64,000 nucleotides of DNA, taken from NCBI GenBank assembly GCA_019279435.1, contig JAAALK010000702.1:62001-126000 (forward strand). Reading direction: 5' to 3'. The translations under genes and the position numbers were made by a program. The notes beneath the pieces were generated by a model that saw only the letters and a list, made by a program, of their open reading frames with translations, ran no database searches and was not told where the DNA came from. This DNA comes from Zizania palustris. Its lineage: Eukaryota; Streptophyta; Magnoliopsida; Poales; Poaceae. Below, in pieces: positions 52,844 to 63,564 of this stretch. How positions within the stretch are numbered: position 1 is the stretch's first letter; every line of letters starts with the position of its first letter.

Positions 52844-54203
52844 TGTTAATAGCAAAAATGGCATTAATGGCTAGATTGTCAAAAATATCAATTTTGGTGA
52901 TTTGGGATGAAAAATACACATGTCCAGGGTCTGTTCGAAGTCCATTGAGTTATGGGCTCCGAAAGCCTCTAGTCAGCCCATGGGCTTCGGCCAGGAAGCC
53001 TTCGGAGGCCCACGCTTCCGAAGCTTCGGCCCGAGGAGCAAGCCTCGGCGGGCCTAGCCGAAGCCCACGCTACCGAAGCTTCGGCCCGAGGAGCAGGCCT
53101 CGACGGGCCTGGCCAAAGCCCACCTCGGGAGAGATAGAGTTGTTTGCGTCACTGGCTCAATCTCTATCTCTATCTGGCCGGATTAATAGCAGATTAGATT
53201 AGGAGTTAACCCCCTATAAATAGAGAGGCATGGCCGACGTGGAGAATCCCCCAACTCAAACCAAACCAAAGCCCATGCTTTGATCGTATTTACTTTACCT
53301 TTATTTTCCTGTACCTCTTCGTGGGTTTGCCTGGAAGCCCTCTGTTGGCCACTACAGAACAGTGGTAATCCTTGTTACTTCACTTGTGAAGTATCCATTA
53401 ATCTACGTAATAGATTGTTATCGCCTTGTTACTTTGCCTGTGAAGTATCTGCTAATCTGCGTAATAGATTGCTACCTTCGCTACTAGTGCAACACTTAGC
53501 AAAATTCGGTCTTCAGGACGAATTGGTACTTCGCATCATCTTTGTTGCAGGTTCGCACGTTCGGAGCCACTTCGTCGGAGGTGTCCGGAGCTAAGAGATC
53601 GGTTTCGGAGGTCCCCAGGACACCCTTCGGCAGGACTGCAGGCTCCGACAACAGGCTTCGCCAACATACTTCGTCACAACAGGCTTTGCCATGATCATAC
53701 TCCGCATCGGACGAAGTTACACTCGCGCGTGGCCCTCGCGTCACTATTTCGTAGTTTGTTGTATCGGAGATCGCACGCCGAACCCCGCTGTTCGGAGGTG
53801 ATCACTGCGTCTAGATCCGTTCGGAGCCCGTCTTCGGCCGGATCAGTCCGAACGCCGAAGCACCCTTCGGCGGAGTACTTCGCGTCGAGCGCCGAAGCAC
53901 CCTTCGGCGGGGCACTTCGCACCAGACACCAAAGGTACACTTCGGTGACCCCTTCGCATCAGACTTCGAACCAGGCGGGGCTCTGACTGGTTTGTTGATT
54001 TTATTCTGTTTAATCTATCTTTTTCAGCTAATTGGATTATTTTGTGTAATATGGTTGCCTGGTGACTCCACCCCCTTATCACTATTAAGGGTAGTCAGAA
54101 TGCGACATCGGTGCCACGTCACGCTTAGGCCTGTCCTTAAGTATTTGTGCACTTTTGGATCGTCGAACTGACCCAAGTGCGGGGGCACGTTTTCGTGTCA
54201 ACA
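52844..54203 (+). repeat. 3' LTR of element B
   Basis: TGTTAATAGCAAAAATGGC to CGTGTCAACA, closely matching the 5' copy, including the twin hairpins at 53854-53871 and 53891-53908. Confidence 0.9.
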
Positions 54204-54704
54204 GATTGAAAGGTAAAAGAACGATTCAAAGCGAGGGCTTTGTGTTGATATGAAAGCGAGGGTCCTCTTGAATCGGCCTCACCCCTATATTTATAGGGGT
54301 TGGTCTCACCTAATTTGAATAGGATTCGGACAGGTGGTTAAGATTTGGATAAGATATCTCACCTAATATGAGTAGGATTCAGTCAGGTGATTAAGATTTG
54401 GATAAGAGATCAAAAACAACCGATTTATACTAATCTGAATAGGACTCTGCTGGCCGGAGTGGGCCTCCGCGGGCCTCGCCGAACCTAGTCTATTGAGTCG
54501 AAGCCCACACACCGCCGAAGGGCCCACTGGGCCGAAGCCTTCCTGTGAAGTAATCCTCCGAAGGTGTTGCCGAAGCCCAACGCAGGACAAGCCTTCGGCA
54601 CTTCAGGGCTTCGGCTTGTGCCGGAGATGGCATATTTTCGGCCCAAACTACCAAATTGATATTTCGACAATTTCGACCATTAATGCCAAATTCGAGTGTC
54701 AACA

Positions 54705-54722
54705 CAAGCCCCCTGCCTTTTA
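54705..54722 (-). other. Polypurine tract of element A
   Basis: The minus strand reads AAAAGGCAGGGGGCTTG directly before the 3' LTR start at 54704, the same arrangement as in B and D. Confidence 0.8.
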
Positions 54723-54951
54723 GCAAACTTAGTGAGCTAAAAGCACAGTGAACCATGGGAGGTACTCTCTATTTGTTTACCCACCAAATTGTCCATTTCA
54801 TAACCCAAGACATTTGAATTTGATGATGACGATTTGTACGACTCACTAATATGACTAGGGGACTTAAGCACCAGATTTTTCATCAAATCGGCCTTTAGTT
54901 ATTTTACTAGTTCTGCCCCGCCCCCCCGAGTCCCTCGTGAGGACGCGGTTC

Positions 54952-55404
54952 CTAAGCTGGCTTGCCAGCCAACTTCGGTCTCCACACCTGGTGTGTCCTA
55001 GCTATAACTGTGGACTTGTCGGGTGGGCTACCTTTGCATTCCTCGGCCTCCTTTTCTCTAAGATACTCGGCACGAAGACATTGCAATCTCCTCTTTTGGG
55101 ACTTAGTCATCCTAGGAGGCGCCCAAGATGCTTGCGGCTTGGTTTCGGGCATCACAAATTTGCTCCCAGAACCTTCGGTCGAACGAGATGTATTCGGAAC
55201 AGCCTTAGCTACCTGCGGGCCGAACTCATGCTCCTGTTGAGGGTTCGACCTCTTTGGTGGGGGTGGCCAAGGGTGTTTGTCCTCGGCACTTCTCCTATGC
55301 CTCTGGAGAAGCATCCCAAAAGTTACCTCCGGTTTTTTGTGGGATTTAGCCGGAGATGTCTTGTCTACATTTACTTCTACCTTAGGGTTCTTCGGTATGA
55401 GCAT
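54952..55404 (-). pseudogene. Gag-protease linker region of element A, ending at the pol deletion
   Basis: Minus-strand frame with EVTFGMLLQRHRRSAED, PQASWAPPRMTKSQKRRLQ and a TRTHQVW-type end, equivalent to 48400-48600 of B. Right after it, where protease should begin, the sequence passes into the 3' untranslated region and polypurine tract. The join is therefore the site of the loss of pol. The first methionine is not a natural start. Confidence 0.65.
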
Positions 55405-55747
55405 GCATGTGCGAGGCTTCCCAATGATGACTGCCTTTCCTTTAGATGACTCAGCCTATTCAGACTGAATCAGTACCTTCTTCACATCAAGATCAATGTT
55501 GTTTATGGGAAAGGGATCATGATCTAGCTTCATTCTAGGGCTAGAATCTATCTTCAATCATCCTTCATTTATGGCCGATTGAACTTGTCGACAAAAAACG
55601 TTGCATTCATTAGTAGAATGGGAAAGCGTATCATGCCACTTATAGTATTTACGTTTCTTCAAGTCATTGGCAGATGGAATGACATGACCTTTGGGCAACC
55701 TAAGGAGCTTGCTTTTCAATAGAAAATCAAATATTTATTGCACTTGG
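55405..55747 (-). other. Degraded coding stretch between gag and linker of element A
   Basis: Minus-strand DNA with short frames and stops; near 55560-55640 it reads like the fragment HDTLSHSTNECNVF, a segment usual in Tat gag linkers. No complete domain. Confidence 0.4.
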
Positions 55748-57540
55748 TCACATCAAACGAGTACTTAACTTTGATGGGCTAACTCTTAGCGGGAGATGGC
55801 CGTAGTTCGGAGCACATGATTGTGTTAGATCCACTGGGCTAGGTCCATTCGGCCGCATACATGTCAGTCGAGTCTTCTTCTCCCGATTACTCTTCTTCTG
55901 AGTGCTCCACAATGTGTAGCTCGGCCTTAGGCTCACTAAAAACTTTGACAGACCTTTTGGTCCTAGCTCAACCTTCATGGTCCAGAGCCTGCTGTAAAAC
56001 CTGACTAACCTCGAGGAAGTTTCGGCCGTCTAGCCTTTCCTTAATTTCAGAATGCAAACCGTTGAAAGCTAAGTCAGCCAGATCCCTCTCGGAGGTGTTT
56101 AAACAAAAACATCGGTTCCTAGTGTCTCGGAAGCGCCTAATATAGTCAGTGACACTCTCATTGTTCTTCTGTTTAACCGATGTCAAATGTGAGAGCCTAA
56201 GTTCAGTTTCCCTAGTATAAAAATGTGAGAGCCTAAGTCTGTTCTAATTGGGCCCAAGTCTGAATGGAGTTCGGCGGTAGCGCCGAAAACCAAGTGAAAG
56301 CAGTGCCAGACAGTGATAAGGAAAATAATCTGAGCTTAAGCGCATCAAACCCGCTTGCTTCACCACAGTGTGCTAGAAATTGGCCTATATGCTCTAGGGT
56401 GGTCTTGCTACACTCGCCATCAAACTTGGTAAACTCAGGAACCCTAAGCCGCTAGGATATGGGATGGCATCAAAATGGTCTGGGTACGGCTTACGGTAAA
56501 CTCTAATCTGATCTTGAGGCATGTAACCAGTGCATTCCCTAACAAGTGTGTGAATTCGGTCGCCAATATACTCTATGCTTCCGTCCTGCGCGCGTCTCTC
56601 GTGCAGGGGCACGACACGTGGTGATATGTTGGGGTGTTGGCCATGTAGCTTCTCCTCTCATGCCGGCTCATTTTAAATGGGAGGCTCTGGCCTACGCGGG
56701 TATGCGGGAGTAGGAGGTGTGGGCGGCGCGTGAAAGGGCAGCGTGGGCATAGGAGGAGTGTAATAAAACGGGGCAGTCTAGCCGACCATAGGGCCGGTTT
56801 GACTGTAGCCACACTTGCTGGTCGAGCCGGCCTTGTAGCCGGTCTGACCGTAGATATATGGGTCAGTCAGACCTACCTGGTACAAAGTCATACCGACTGT
56901 CATTGGTGACGGTGCATGGTATGTGCTGGTCTGCTTGGCCCAAGGGCCGACCTGACCGATAGTGGTGTACACAGTCTTAGCGCTAGAAATTGGAGGTGTA
57001 TATGTAATGGCCTTTCTGGTGCTCCCGTCAGTTCTACTATGTACGTGGTGCGTGGGAGGTAGGCTAGCAATCGGTGTGTGAGAATTTGCCTCGAAAAAGC
57101 CAAATCTCCTAAACATCGCTTCCATTTTAGGCCCTAGTTGATTCGAAAATGTAGCACTAACGGCCTGATCCACTATAGCGGCTATCTCTTGTCTAATCTC
57201 TAAGGGGGATAAAGATGGGAGGGATGGTGGTGATATCTTGTTTCTGAAGGGGTCCGGGATGTCGATGTCGCGCTTGACAAAGTCCGTGCGAGTTTTCGTG
57301 TAGCGCCTGAGCACGAGGGCGTGGAATTCCTTTGTATTAGCTTCAATCTCAACCTAATCCTCTTCGGGGACGTCTACGAGAGTGGGGAGGATGATGTTGC
57401 GGTTGTCGATCTCTGTGTTCATGCCCCCCAGGTCCATCGGCGAGAGGGGTATTGTTGTCGTAGTCATAGTAGTCATGGTCGATGTACCCATAGCCAATGC
57501 AAACGTGCTCGTCATGTCGATGTCATCCCCGGCGGAGTTG
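55748..57540 (-). pseudogene. Tat Gag of element A
   Basis: Minus-strand pieces: 57314-56778 (RRYTKTRTDFVKRDIDIPDP, IRQEIAAIVDQAVSATFSNQ, MEAMFRRFGFFEANS), 56612-56394 (IRVYRKPYPDHFDAIPYPSG), 56400-56230 in shifted frames (SLSGTAFTWFSALPPNSIQTW), 56186-55968 (SVKQKNNESVTDYIRRFRDTR, CLNTSERDLADLAFNGL) and 55978-55748. A short direct duplication (AATGTGAGAGCCTAAGT at 56186-56202 and 56224-56240) lies in the capsid part. It is the only protein gene of this element. Frameshifts make the present copy non-functional. Confidence 0.78.
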
Positions 57541-57544
57541 CCAA
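57526..57544 (-). other. Primer-binding site of element A
   Basis: The minus strand reads TTGGCAACTCCGCCGGGGA six bases after the 5' LTR end, matching the position and type of the site in B. Confidence 0.75.
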
Positions 57545-57550
57545 AAAGTG

Positions 57551-58939
57551 TGTTGACACAAAACACGCCCCCCACCTAGGTCAGTTCGACAATCCAAAAG
57601 CGCGCATATACCTAGGGATAAACCTAAGCATGACACAGCGTCGATGTCACATTCTGACAAATCCTTAATGGTTGTAAGGGTAACGGAGACACCAGGTAAT
57701 CAAACAAATATTAAGAAATAAAGTTTTATTAGACAATTTGTGAGTACAAAATAATAAAGAAATCGGCCAGCCTAAGGCCGATTTCTTTCTATAGCGAAGG
57801 GAATCTGAACCGTCCTGAAGGGGGCTTCGGCCTGTTGATCAATCAGACCAGAGGTATACTCCCGATCAGACCGGTGATGCGAAGTATCGCCAAAGGAGGG
57901 CTCGGCGTTCTGTTGTGAAGGGGTCACCGAAGGTGGCTTTGCGTTCTGGTGTGAAGGGGTCACCGAAGGTGGCTTCGACGTTCTAGTGCGAAGCGGTCTC
58001 TGGGCAGTCAGACCGATGGACAGTACTGCGAAGGGTTCTCGCCGAAGAGGGCATCGGCATGATGGTGAAGGGTGCTCCGGCGTGGAGTGGTTCACTGCGA
58101 AGAGGTTCTCGCCGAAGGGGCTTAGGTGCGATGGCGAAGAGTGCTCCGGCAGCCTTGTAGATGAGTATCAATCATCCCCAAAACTACTCGGCGATGACTT
58201 TGAAGGTGGTTTCCCTGCAAAACAGTAAAAGATCAAGTGCAATCCGGCCTAGAGGCTGAACTCCCAAGAATAGCAGAAGAAAACTGATAAAATGATAAAA
58301 ATTTGTTTCGTGGATTAAACGGGAGATTCACGAGCTAATCAACAAGGGTTATCGTGATTTCGACGCAGTGGACGGAGGGCTTACGGCGTAAACCCACGAA
58401 GATGGACGTTACTGTGCTAATCCTAGGGCAAGGAAGTAGATTTAAAGGTAAAAGAATGATTCAAAGCGAGGGCTTTCTGTTGATATGAAAGCGGGTGTCC
58501 TCTTGAATCGGCCTCACCCCTATATTTATAGGGCTGGTCTCACCTATTTTGAGTAGGATTCGGCCAGGTGGTTAAGATTTTGATAAGATATCTCACCTAA
58601 TATGAGTAGGATTCAGCCAGGTGGTTAAGATTTGGATAAGAGATCAAAAACAATCGAATTATACTAATATGAATAGGACTCTACCAGCCGTAGTGGGCCT
58701 CCGCAGGCCTTGCCAAACCTAGTCTGCCAGGCCGAAGCCCACAGGCCACCGAAGGGCCCACTGGGCTGAAGCTTGCATACGAAGCAGGCCTCCGAAGGTG
58801 TTGCCAAAGACCAAAGCAGGATGAGCCTTCGGCACTTCAGGGCTTTGGCCTGTGCCGGAGATGGCATATTTTTTGCCCAAATTACCAAAATTGATATTTC
58901 GACAATTTCTACCATTAATGCCAAATTCGAGTGTCAACA
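57551..58939 (-). repeat. 5' LTR of element A (1389 bp)
   Basis: TGTTGACAC to GTGTCAACA in plus coordinates. It is uninterrupted and shows what the 3' LTR looked like before B and the solo LTR inserted. A minus-strand TATA region (CTATAAATATAGG) lies near 58515-58530. Confidence 0.88.
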
Positions 58940-59545
58940 CATACTATGCTTAGGCCAATGGTTAGGCCGAGAGTAGTAATAAAACCGTGATTAATCTCAT
59001 TAAGAAAAAATGAAGAGTTTCCTAGAAGGTGGCATGAAGTGCTTTCTGAGGCATTATGGGCATGTAGAGTTGCAAAGCATGGTGCCACCAAAATAAGCCC
59101 ATATGAGTTGGTATATGGACAAGTAGTCGTTTTACCCATAGAGGTAAATCTTGGGTCATTAAGATTACTTAAGCAAGATGGCTTATCGGTCGATGAGTAT
59201 GAAACTCTTTTGAAGGATAATTTGGAAGAGGTGACCGATAAGAGGTTAAGAGCTCTCGAGGCAATAGAAAGAGACGAAATAAGAGTAGCTAGAGCTTATA
59301 ACAAGAAAGTGAGAGCAAAATCGTTTCAAGTTGGTGACTTGGTTTGGAGTACGGTTTTGCCTTTAGGCACTAAGAGCCCAAAATTTGGTAAATGGTCGCC
59401 TATTTGGGAAGGTCCTTTTAGAGTTGTTGAAATCGCTCCAGGCAGTGCATATTTGCTAGAGTCACTTCAACGAGAGCGATTTCATAGGCCTTTGAATGGT
59501 AGGTATTTGAAAAAGTACCTCCCAAGTGTGTGGCAAGACACTTGA
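58940..59545 (+). pseudogene. Tat integrase of element D, second part
   Basis: It resumes after the second catac with the end of the core (ANG and ESSNKTVINLI type, in two frames) and the C-terminal domain at 59039-59545 (YGQVVVLPIEVNLGSLRLL, EEVTDKRLRALEAIE, RVARAYNKKVRAKSFQVGDL, GTKSPKFGKWSPIWEGPFRV), ending YLKKYLPSVWQDT and TGA. A small deletion near 59010 shifts the frame. The C-terminal domain is the best preserved in the window. Confidence 0.83.
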
Positions 59546-59614
59546 AGTGTCAAAAGGCTGATATGAAGCATATCTCCCTTAGCTCGTTGTGCTTTTGGAT
59601 CACTAAAGTTTGTC

Positions 59615-59631
59615 AAAACGTAGGGGGCATG
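59615..59631 (+). other. Polypurine tract of element D
   Basis: AAAACGTAGGGGGCATG directly before the 3' LTR. Confidence 0.8.
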
Positions 59632-61082
59632 TGTTGATTGCAAAAAATGGCATTAATGGATTAAATTGTCAAAATATCATTATTTGGTAATTTAACTAAA
59701 AATATGCCAAGACCTGGCAAAGGCTGGTCCAACCGGCCATGTAGGACCGGTTTGACCGGCCATGTAGGCCCGGTCAGACTGGTCATATGGGTCTGGTCGG
59801 ACCGGGCCAACCAGAGTCCGACCCTAATTAGCTGATTTCGGGGTATTTTTATCCCTCATTAATTTGGATGACATGGAACCAGTGTCTAACTCAGATTAGA
59901 CCCCACGCACTAATGTCCAACATCTATAAATAAACGCAAGGCCGATTCAAGGAGGCCTCCCCAAAACCCCAATAGATCCAATCTATTATTTCCATGAATC
60001 ATACCTTTACTTTTCAATTTAATTTCATGCCCTAGATTTAATTTAGCACGTACATCTTTGCTGGTTTACGCTAGAAACCACCCATACGCAGTGTTGTAAT
60101 CATGGTAAGTTCTTGTTGGTTTACCTGTGAATTGTCTGTTTCATCCACGTAATGGATTTTTATCGGTTTTATCGGTTTTCATTGGTAATTCGGTCTCCTC
60201 GCCTAACTGCTTTGATCTTTTGGTGTTTTTTGCAGTATTTTCATCCTATCTTCATCCCCAAAAGTTTTAGATCCATCCATCACTGGCAAGACGGTCACCG
60301 GAGTCTAGAGGGTAACCTTCGGAGGCTGTTGCTCCAACCAACGGCACCCCTCTGGTCTGACCGGACCATGCCGCGCGGTCATCTGTCGCGCTGGTAAGCC
60401 TCGATATGATCAACAGTACAAGGCTTGTCCGACTGACCCCTTCACGCCAGGACGACAGAGTACCCCGCATCAAAGTCTTCGGTCTGACCGGGGTTTTACC
60501 CACGGTCCAACCGACCCTCTCCACACCTAAGGTATTTTTTGTGCCGGAGGTCACCTCGCACCGGACCCCTTTGGCAACGTGCCCTCAGTCCAACTGAGGC
60601 CTCATTGTCGGTCTGACCATATTTTCCTGTCGGTCCGAATGCCCATAGATCTCTAGTTGTACCCTTCACGCCAGGACCATCCGCGGTGCTTTCCAGAGCC
60701 CCTTTGGACGTCTCGCCAGAACGCCGAAGCCCCTTCGGTGGACTACTTCGCACCACTGGTCCGACCGGTGGTGTGCCCTCGATCCGACAGGCTTCCCTTA
60801 GCCGGTCTGACCGCCAGGACTCTTCAGTTGAACTGGCCCTGTTCTGGCCAGTTCAAATTAATTATCTTTTCTCACACATCGGTTAATTGAATAATTTTAG
60901 ATTAATATTATTTGATTTCCTGGCGACTCTTTTATTCCCTTACCACTATTTAAGGGTCGTCAGAACGCAGCGTCGGAGTTGTGTTATGCTTAGGGGTTTA
61001 CTCGCAAGTATCCACACACTTTTGGATTGTCTGATCGGCGTCCATGTGTTTGGCACTTTGTCATTAGATTTTAGCGTCAATA
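59632..61082 (+). repeat. 3' LTR of element D (about 1451 bp)
   Basis: Starts TGTTGATTGCAAAAAATGG. The end is placed at GCGTCAATA by analogy with the CGTCAACA ends of A and B. It holds many palindromes of the CCGGTCAGACCGG type and a hairpin CCGAAG-CCC-CTTCGG near 60722. Open frames within it are not genes. Confidence 0.8.
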
Positions 61083-62513
61083 GTGTGCCTGCCCAAGATC
61101 CTCTGGCTCTGCCACATGGGCCTCTTCGGCCCCTTCCACCATAGCCGCCTAGGCCCTCTCGGCCTCCTTCGACTCCGTGACCTCCGGATCCACCACCGAG
61201 ACTTCCTCGCCCACTTGTTCCTCTTCAGACATCTGCTCCTCTACCACTTCCGCTAGAATAGGGTCCGAAGCAGGAGGAGGTAAAAGAGACCCCTTCTTGT
61301 CGGGCTCTTCGGCTTCCGGGCTATTTTCTTCAAAGGGGGCTTTGGAGTGGAGCTTGGTCCCAAGTTTTCCTTCCTCTTCCTTGGGATCAGGTCGGGGATG
61401 TCTAGGTCTGGCAGAGCAGGGGGTTCACCCTCGAGCAAGCTCCATACCCTGTTGAACCTTTCCTAGACCCCTGCCATCTCGAGCCTAAGTTTCTTTTCAG
61501 CAGCAATATGGGCTCTGATTATTTTTGATGGTCGGGAATATTTGCTTTGGAGTCATCGTCACCCGCGAGCGTGTATAATCCAAGGTATAATTTAATAAAA
61601 ATGCATATGAATGAGACACCAGAGCAAAATATTTGAAATGTAGGTGGAAATCGAGAAATGTACCTATGGATTCGGAGGGAATTTCCTGAAGACCTCCATC
61701 CTTGGACCCCTAGAAGGATACTAGCCAGCTAGCCTTGAGGGGAGGAATGCGGAGGGAAACAAACTCCTCCATTAAATCCCACATACTCATGCGGTGCGCA
61801 ACGATATCCAAAAGGCGAAGGCGGACCTGAATGGCACTCGCATTCACTAAACCTCCGCTAACCTTTGGTAAGAGATATCTCGGATAGGTCCAGCCAGCCC
61901 GGAGTCCACCCCTACCTCAGCATAAAACCAGTGAAGTATCCAATCAGAATACCATCGCTCATTAGTGGCCTTCGCTGGAAACTTCTTCTTGTACTCCTTT
62001 CGGAGTTGGAAATTGATGCTTCCGAAGGCTAGTATTGTCGTCGAGCCATCAAGCCCATACTGCTTCTTTGACTAGCAACTGTGGGAGATAGATAGGCCCT
62101 CTGCCCTCCCTTCGCACCCCTCCACTTGCATAGCCCATTTGAAGATAGCTACGTGGGCGAGAGCATTTGGAGACAGCTGCGGGAGCTCCATGTTGAACAT
62201 CCGAAAAACATTGGCTAAATGCTCCGAAGATGGCAGCCGAGTCTCGCGTCAAAGAAAGCTTCAAAGACCACCACCTATCCTTTGCATGGCATGGGGATCA
62301 CGTCATTGCCAGGGATCCTGACCTCATCGTTAGAGATGAAGTTTTGATTCGATAACTTATCGGACGAAGGCCTTAGTTCCCTAGGGCCATAAACCCTAGG
62401 GGCCTCAGAAGCCCCCAACGCTACCATCGTCGATGCCGCGGCCACCCCGCAGCCACTTGCTGCTGGACCAGAGAAGAGCTCGAAGCAGATGCTTTTGAGC
62501 TTATTTTAGACAT
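61083..62513 (-). pseudogene. Tat antisense ORF T28b (Transposase_28-like), 5' half
   Basis: The minus-strand start at 62513 reads MSKISSKASASS, with a TATA box about 60 bp upstream. Stops and shifts follow. Recognisable blocks: VVVFEAFFDARL and HLANVFRMFNMELPQLSPN in shifted frames near 62150-62260, CEGRAEGLSISHS near 62090, LAFGSINFQLRKEYKKKFPAK and TNERWYSDWILHWFYAEVGVDS near 61920-62040, and the Lys-rich exon PPLKKIARKPKSP near 61320. Block order equals T28a, but this copy keeps the N-terminus and loses the C-terminal coiled coil to element D. Function unknown; the Pfam name is from memory. Confidence 0.6.
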
Positions 62514-62574
62514 GGGCAGAAGAAGTTTTTGAAGAAGATGAAGGTTTTCCTGCTAGCGGGGCTTGCCCTCTCCC

Positions 62575-62581
62575 TTTTATA
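62575..62581 (-). promoter_or_regulatory. TATA box of the antisense ORF T28b
   Basis: The minus strand reads CCTTATAAAAGGGAG; TATAAAA lies 62 bp upstream of the ORF start, at a distance normal for a plant core promoter. It would drive transcription against the element's LTR transcript. Confidence 0.5.
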
Positions 62582-63000
62582 AGGAGTTGGTGGATTACAC
62601 TGCAAGTACCAAAAGTAACAGTTGTTTCTACTTAGAAGGTGAAGCACCCTGTCACTGATAAGTGGGGCCATCAAAAAAGACGTCTAAACGCACGAGTCTG
62701 GGATATCCGTGGCGGTTGGTATCCCGAGGTAGTAACTCCTCGTCAGGAACGGCGATCGGTTGCCCGAGGCAGTTTATGCCCATTTTTAAGACCGACATTT
62801 GATGAAATGGTACAGCTAATGGCTCTCCAAAGCCATGAATGAGGGCTTATTTTCGAAGTACCTTCCTTGGTGTTCGAAGCTGTCTTAAACTATATGTAAG
62901 GACCTTCAGCTTTTTTAGGTTCGGAGTATAAATTATTTCTTGCATATACTACCTCCTCATCATACGGGGGCATTCAGAGAAGGCATATCCAAGGGGCTAC
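62582..63000. other. Spacer between antisense ORF and 3' LTR of element H
   Basis: No gene seen. It would hold the upstream promoter region of the antisense ORF and ends in the purine-rich stretch before the LTR. Confidence 0.4.
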
Positions 63001-63564
63001 TATTCGGGGGAAATAATCTCGACAAAGATTGATACTCCGAAAAGAGACTTTGACAGGTGGAGAGTGCGAAGTCATTAGTAACAACTGCTATGCTCCGAGG
63101 GGGAGAGCTCGAAGCCCCCCATCAAGACCGAAGCATATACGGGAATCCACGATAGGCTTCAGCCTTGGAGCATATGCCTTTCATATAAGCCTCATCACCA
63201 GGGTGTACCCGGAGCCTTCTACTCTGAAGAGGCGCCGCCAAAAGGGACAATACGTCTGCTTTATCTAAGTGTTCACATGACATTTGTCTTTTTTACCCCT
63301 ACGGAGCCCCGGGAATAGTGCCCACTATGGTGGTTGTAACTAGAGGGTAGGATTGTCTTTTTCTATTGTATCCATGCCTATAAATACCTCCCTTTTCTAC
63401 TACAAAAGGACATCAAATACTCAGACAAACAAATATACTTCGAACTTGTCCAAGGATATTATACTCAGCGGAGGCCTGGACTAGTCCGCAGTAAACTACT
63501 TCGTGCATTTAACCCTTCGAGGTTATTCAAAAACCTGTTAGCGTAACCTTTTGCACCAACAACA
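63001..63564 (+). repeat. 3' LTR of element H (about 564 bp)
   Basis: TATTCGGGGGAAATAATCTC resembles the LTR start of F (there TGTTTGGGGG); a TATA box (CCTATAAATACC) lies near 63380. The right end CAACAACA abuts copia RT sequence. Confidence 0.6.

Larger units (their letters stand above)
45125..54203 (+). mobile_element. Full-length Tat-lineage Ty3/gypsy element B
   Basis: A 9.1-kb element with LTRs of 1378 and 1360 bp, primer site, gag, protease, RT-RNase H, archaeal-type RNase H, integrase and polypurine tract, flanked by gattg (45120-45124, 54204-54208). It inserted into the 3' LTR of element A. All coding regions carry stops, and catalytic residues of RT and integrase are lost. There is no antisense ORF between integrase and the 3' LTR. 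Confidence 0.92.
40705..54704 (-). repeat. 3' LTR of element A, in three pieces
   Basis: Pieces 40705-41383, 44943-45124 and 54209-54704 add up to about 1357 bp and align in order with the 1389-bp 5' LTR at 57551-58939. The gaps are the solo LTR (41384-44937, with caaac repeated) and element B (45125-54203, with gattg repeated). The outer ends TGTTGACAC and GTGTCAACA are inverted copies of each other. Confidence 0.85.
40705..58939 (-). mobile_element. Tat-lineage gag-only element A with nested insertions
   Basis: Minus-strand element flanked by catac (40700-40704 and 58940-58944). 5' LTR 57551-58939, primer site, gag and a linker region, polypurine tract at 54705, and a 3' LTR from 54704 to 40705 interrupted by B and by a solo LTR. 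The internal region is only about 2.85 kb. Protease, RT, RNase H and integrase are absent, so A resembles a gag-only (TR-GAG-like) non-autonomous derivative. The perfect target duplication shows it inserted as a unit. Confidence 0.88.
38085..61082 (+). mobile_element. Tat-lineage Ty3/gypsy element D, split by element A
   Basis: Plus-strand RT, RNase H, archaeal-type RNase H and integrase run from 38085 to 40704. Element A then interrupts the integrase, which resumes at 58945, preceded by the second copy of catac (58940-58944), and leads to a polypurine tract and 3' LTR. The 5' LTR, gag and protease are gone; the left border is an illegitimate join to copia gag near 38085. D is therefore older than A, B and both solo LTRs inside it. 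Confidence 0.85.
61083..63564 (+). mobile_element. 3' end of a Tat element H with antisense ORF and LTR
   Basis: A plus-strand 3' LTR (63001-63564) is preceded by a purine-rich AAGGGGCTAC and, on the opposite strand, by the antisense ORF T28b. This is the layout expected downstream of pol in the Tat elements that carry such ORFs. The left side is cut by element D at 61082. Confidence 0.6.
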
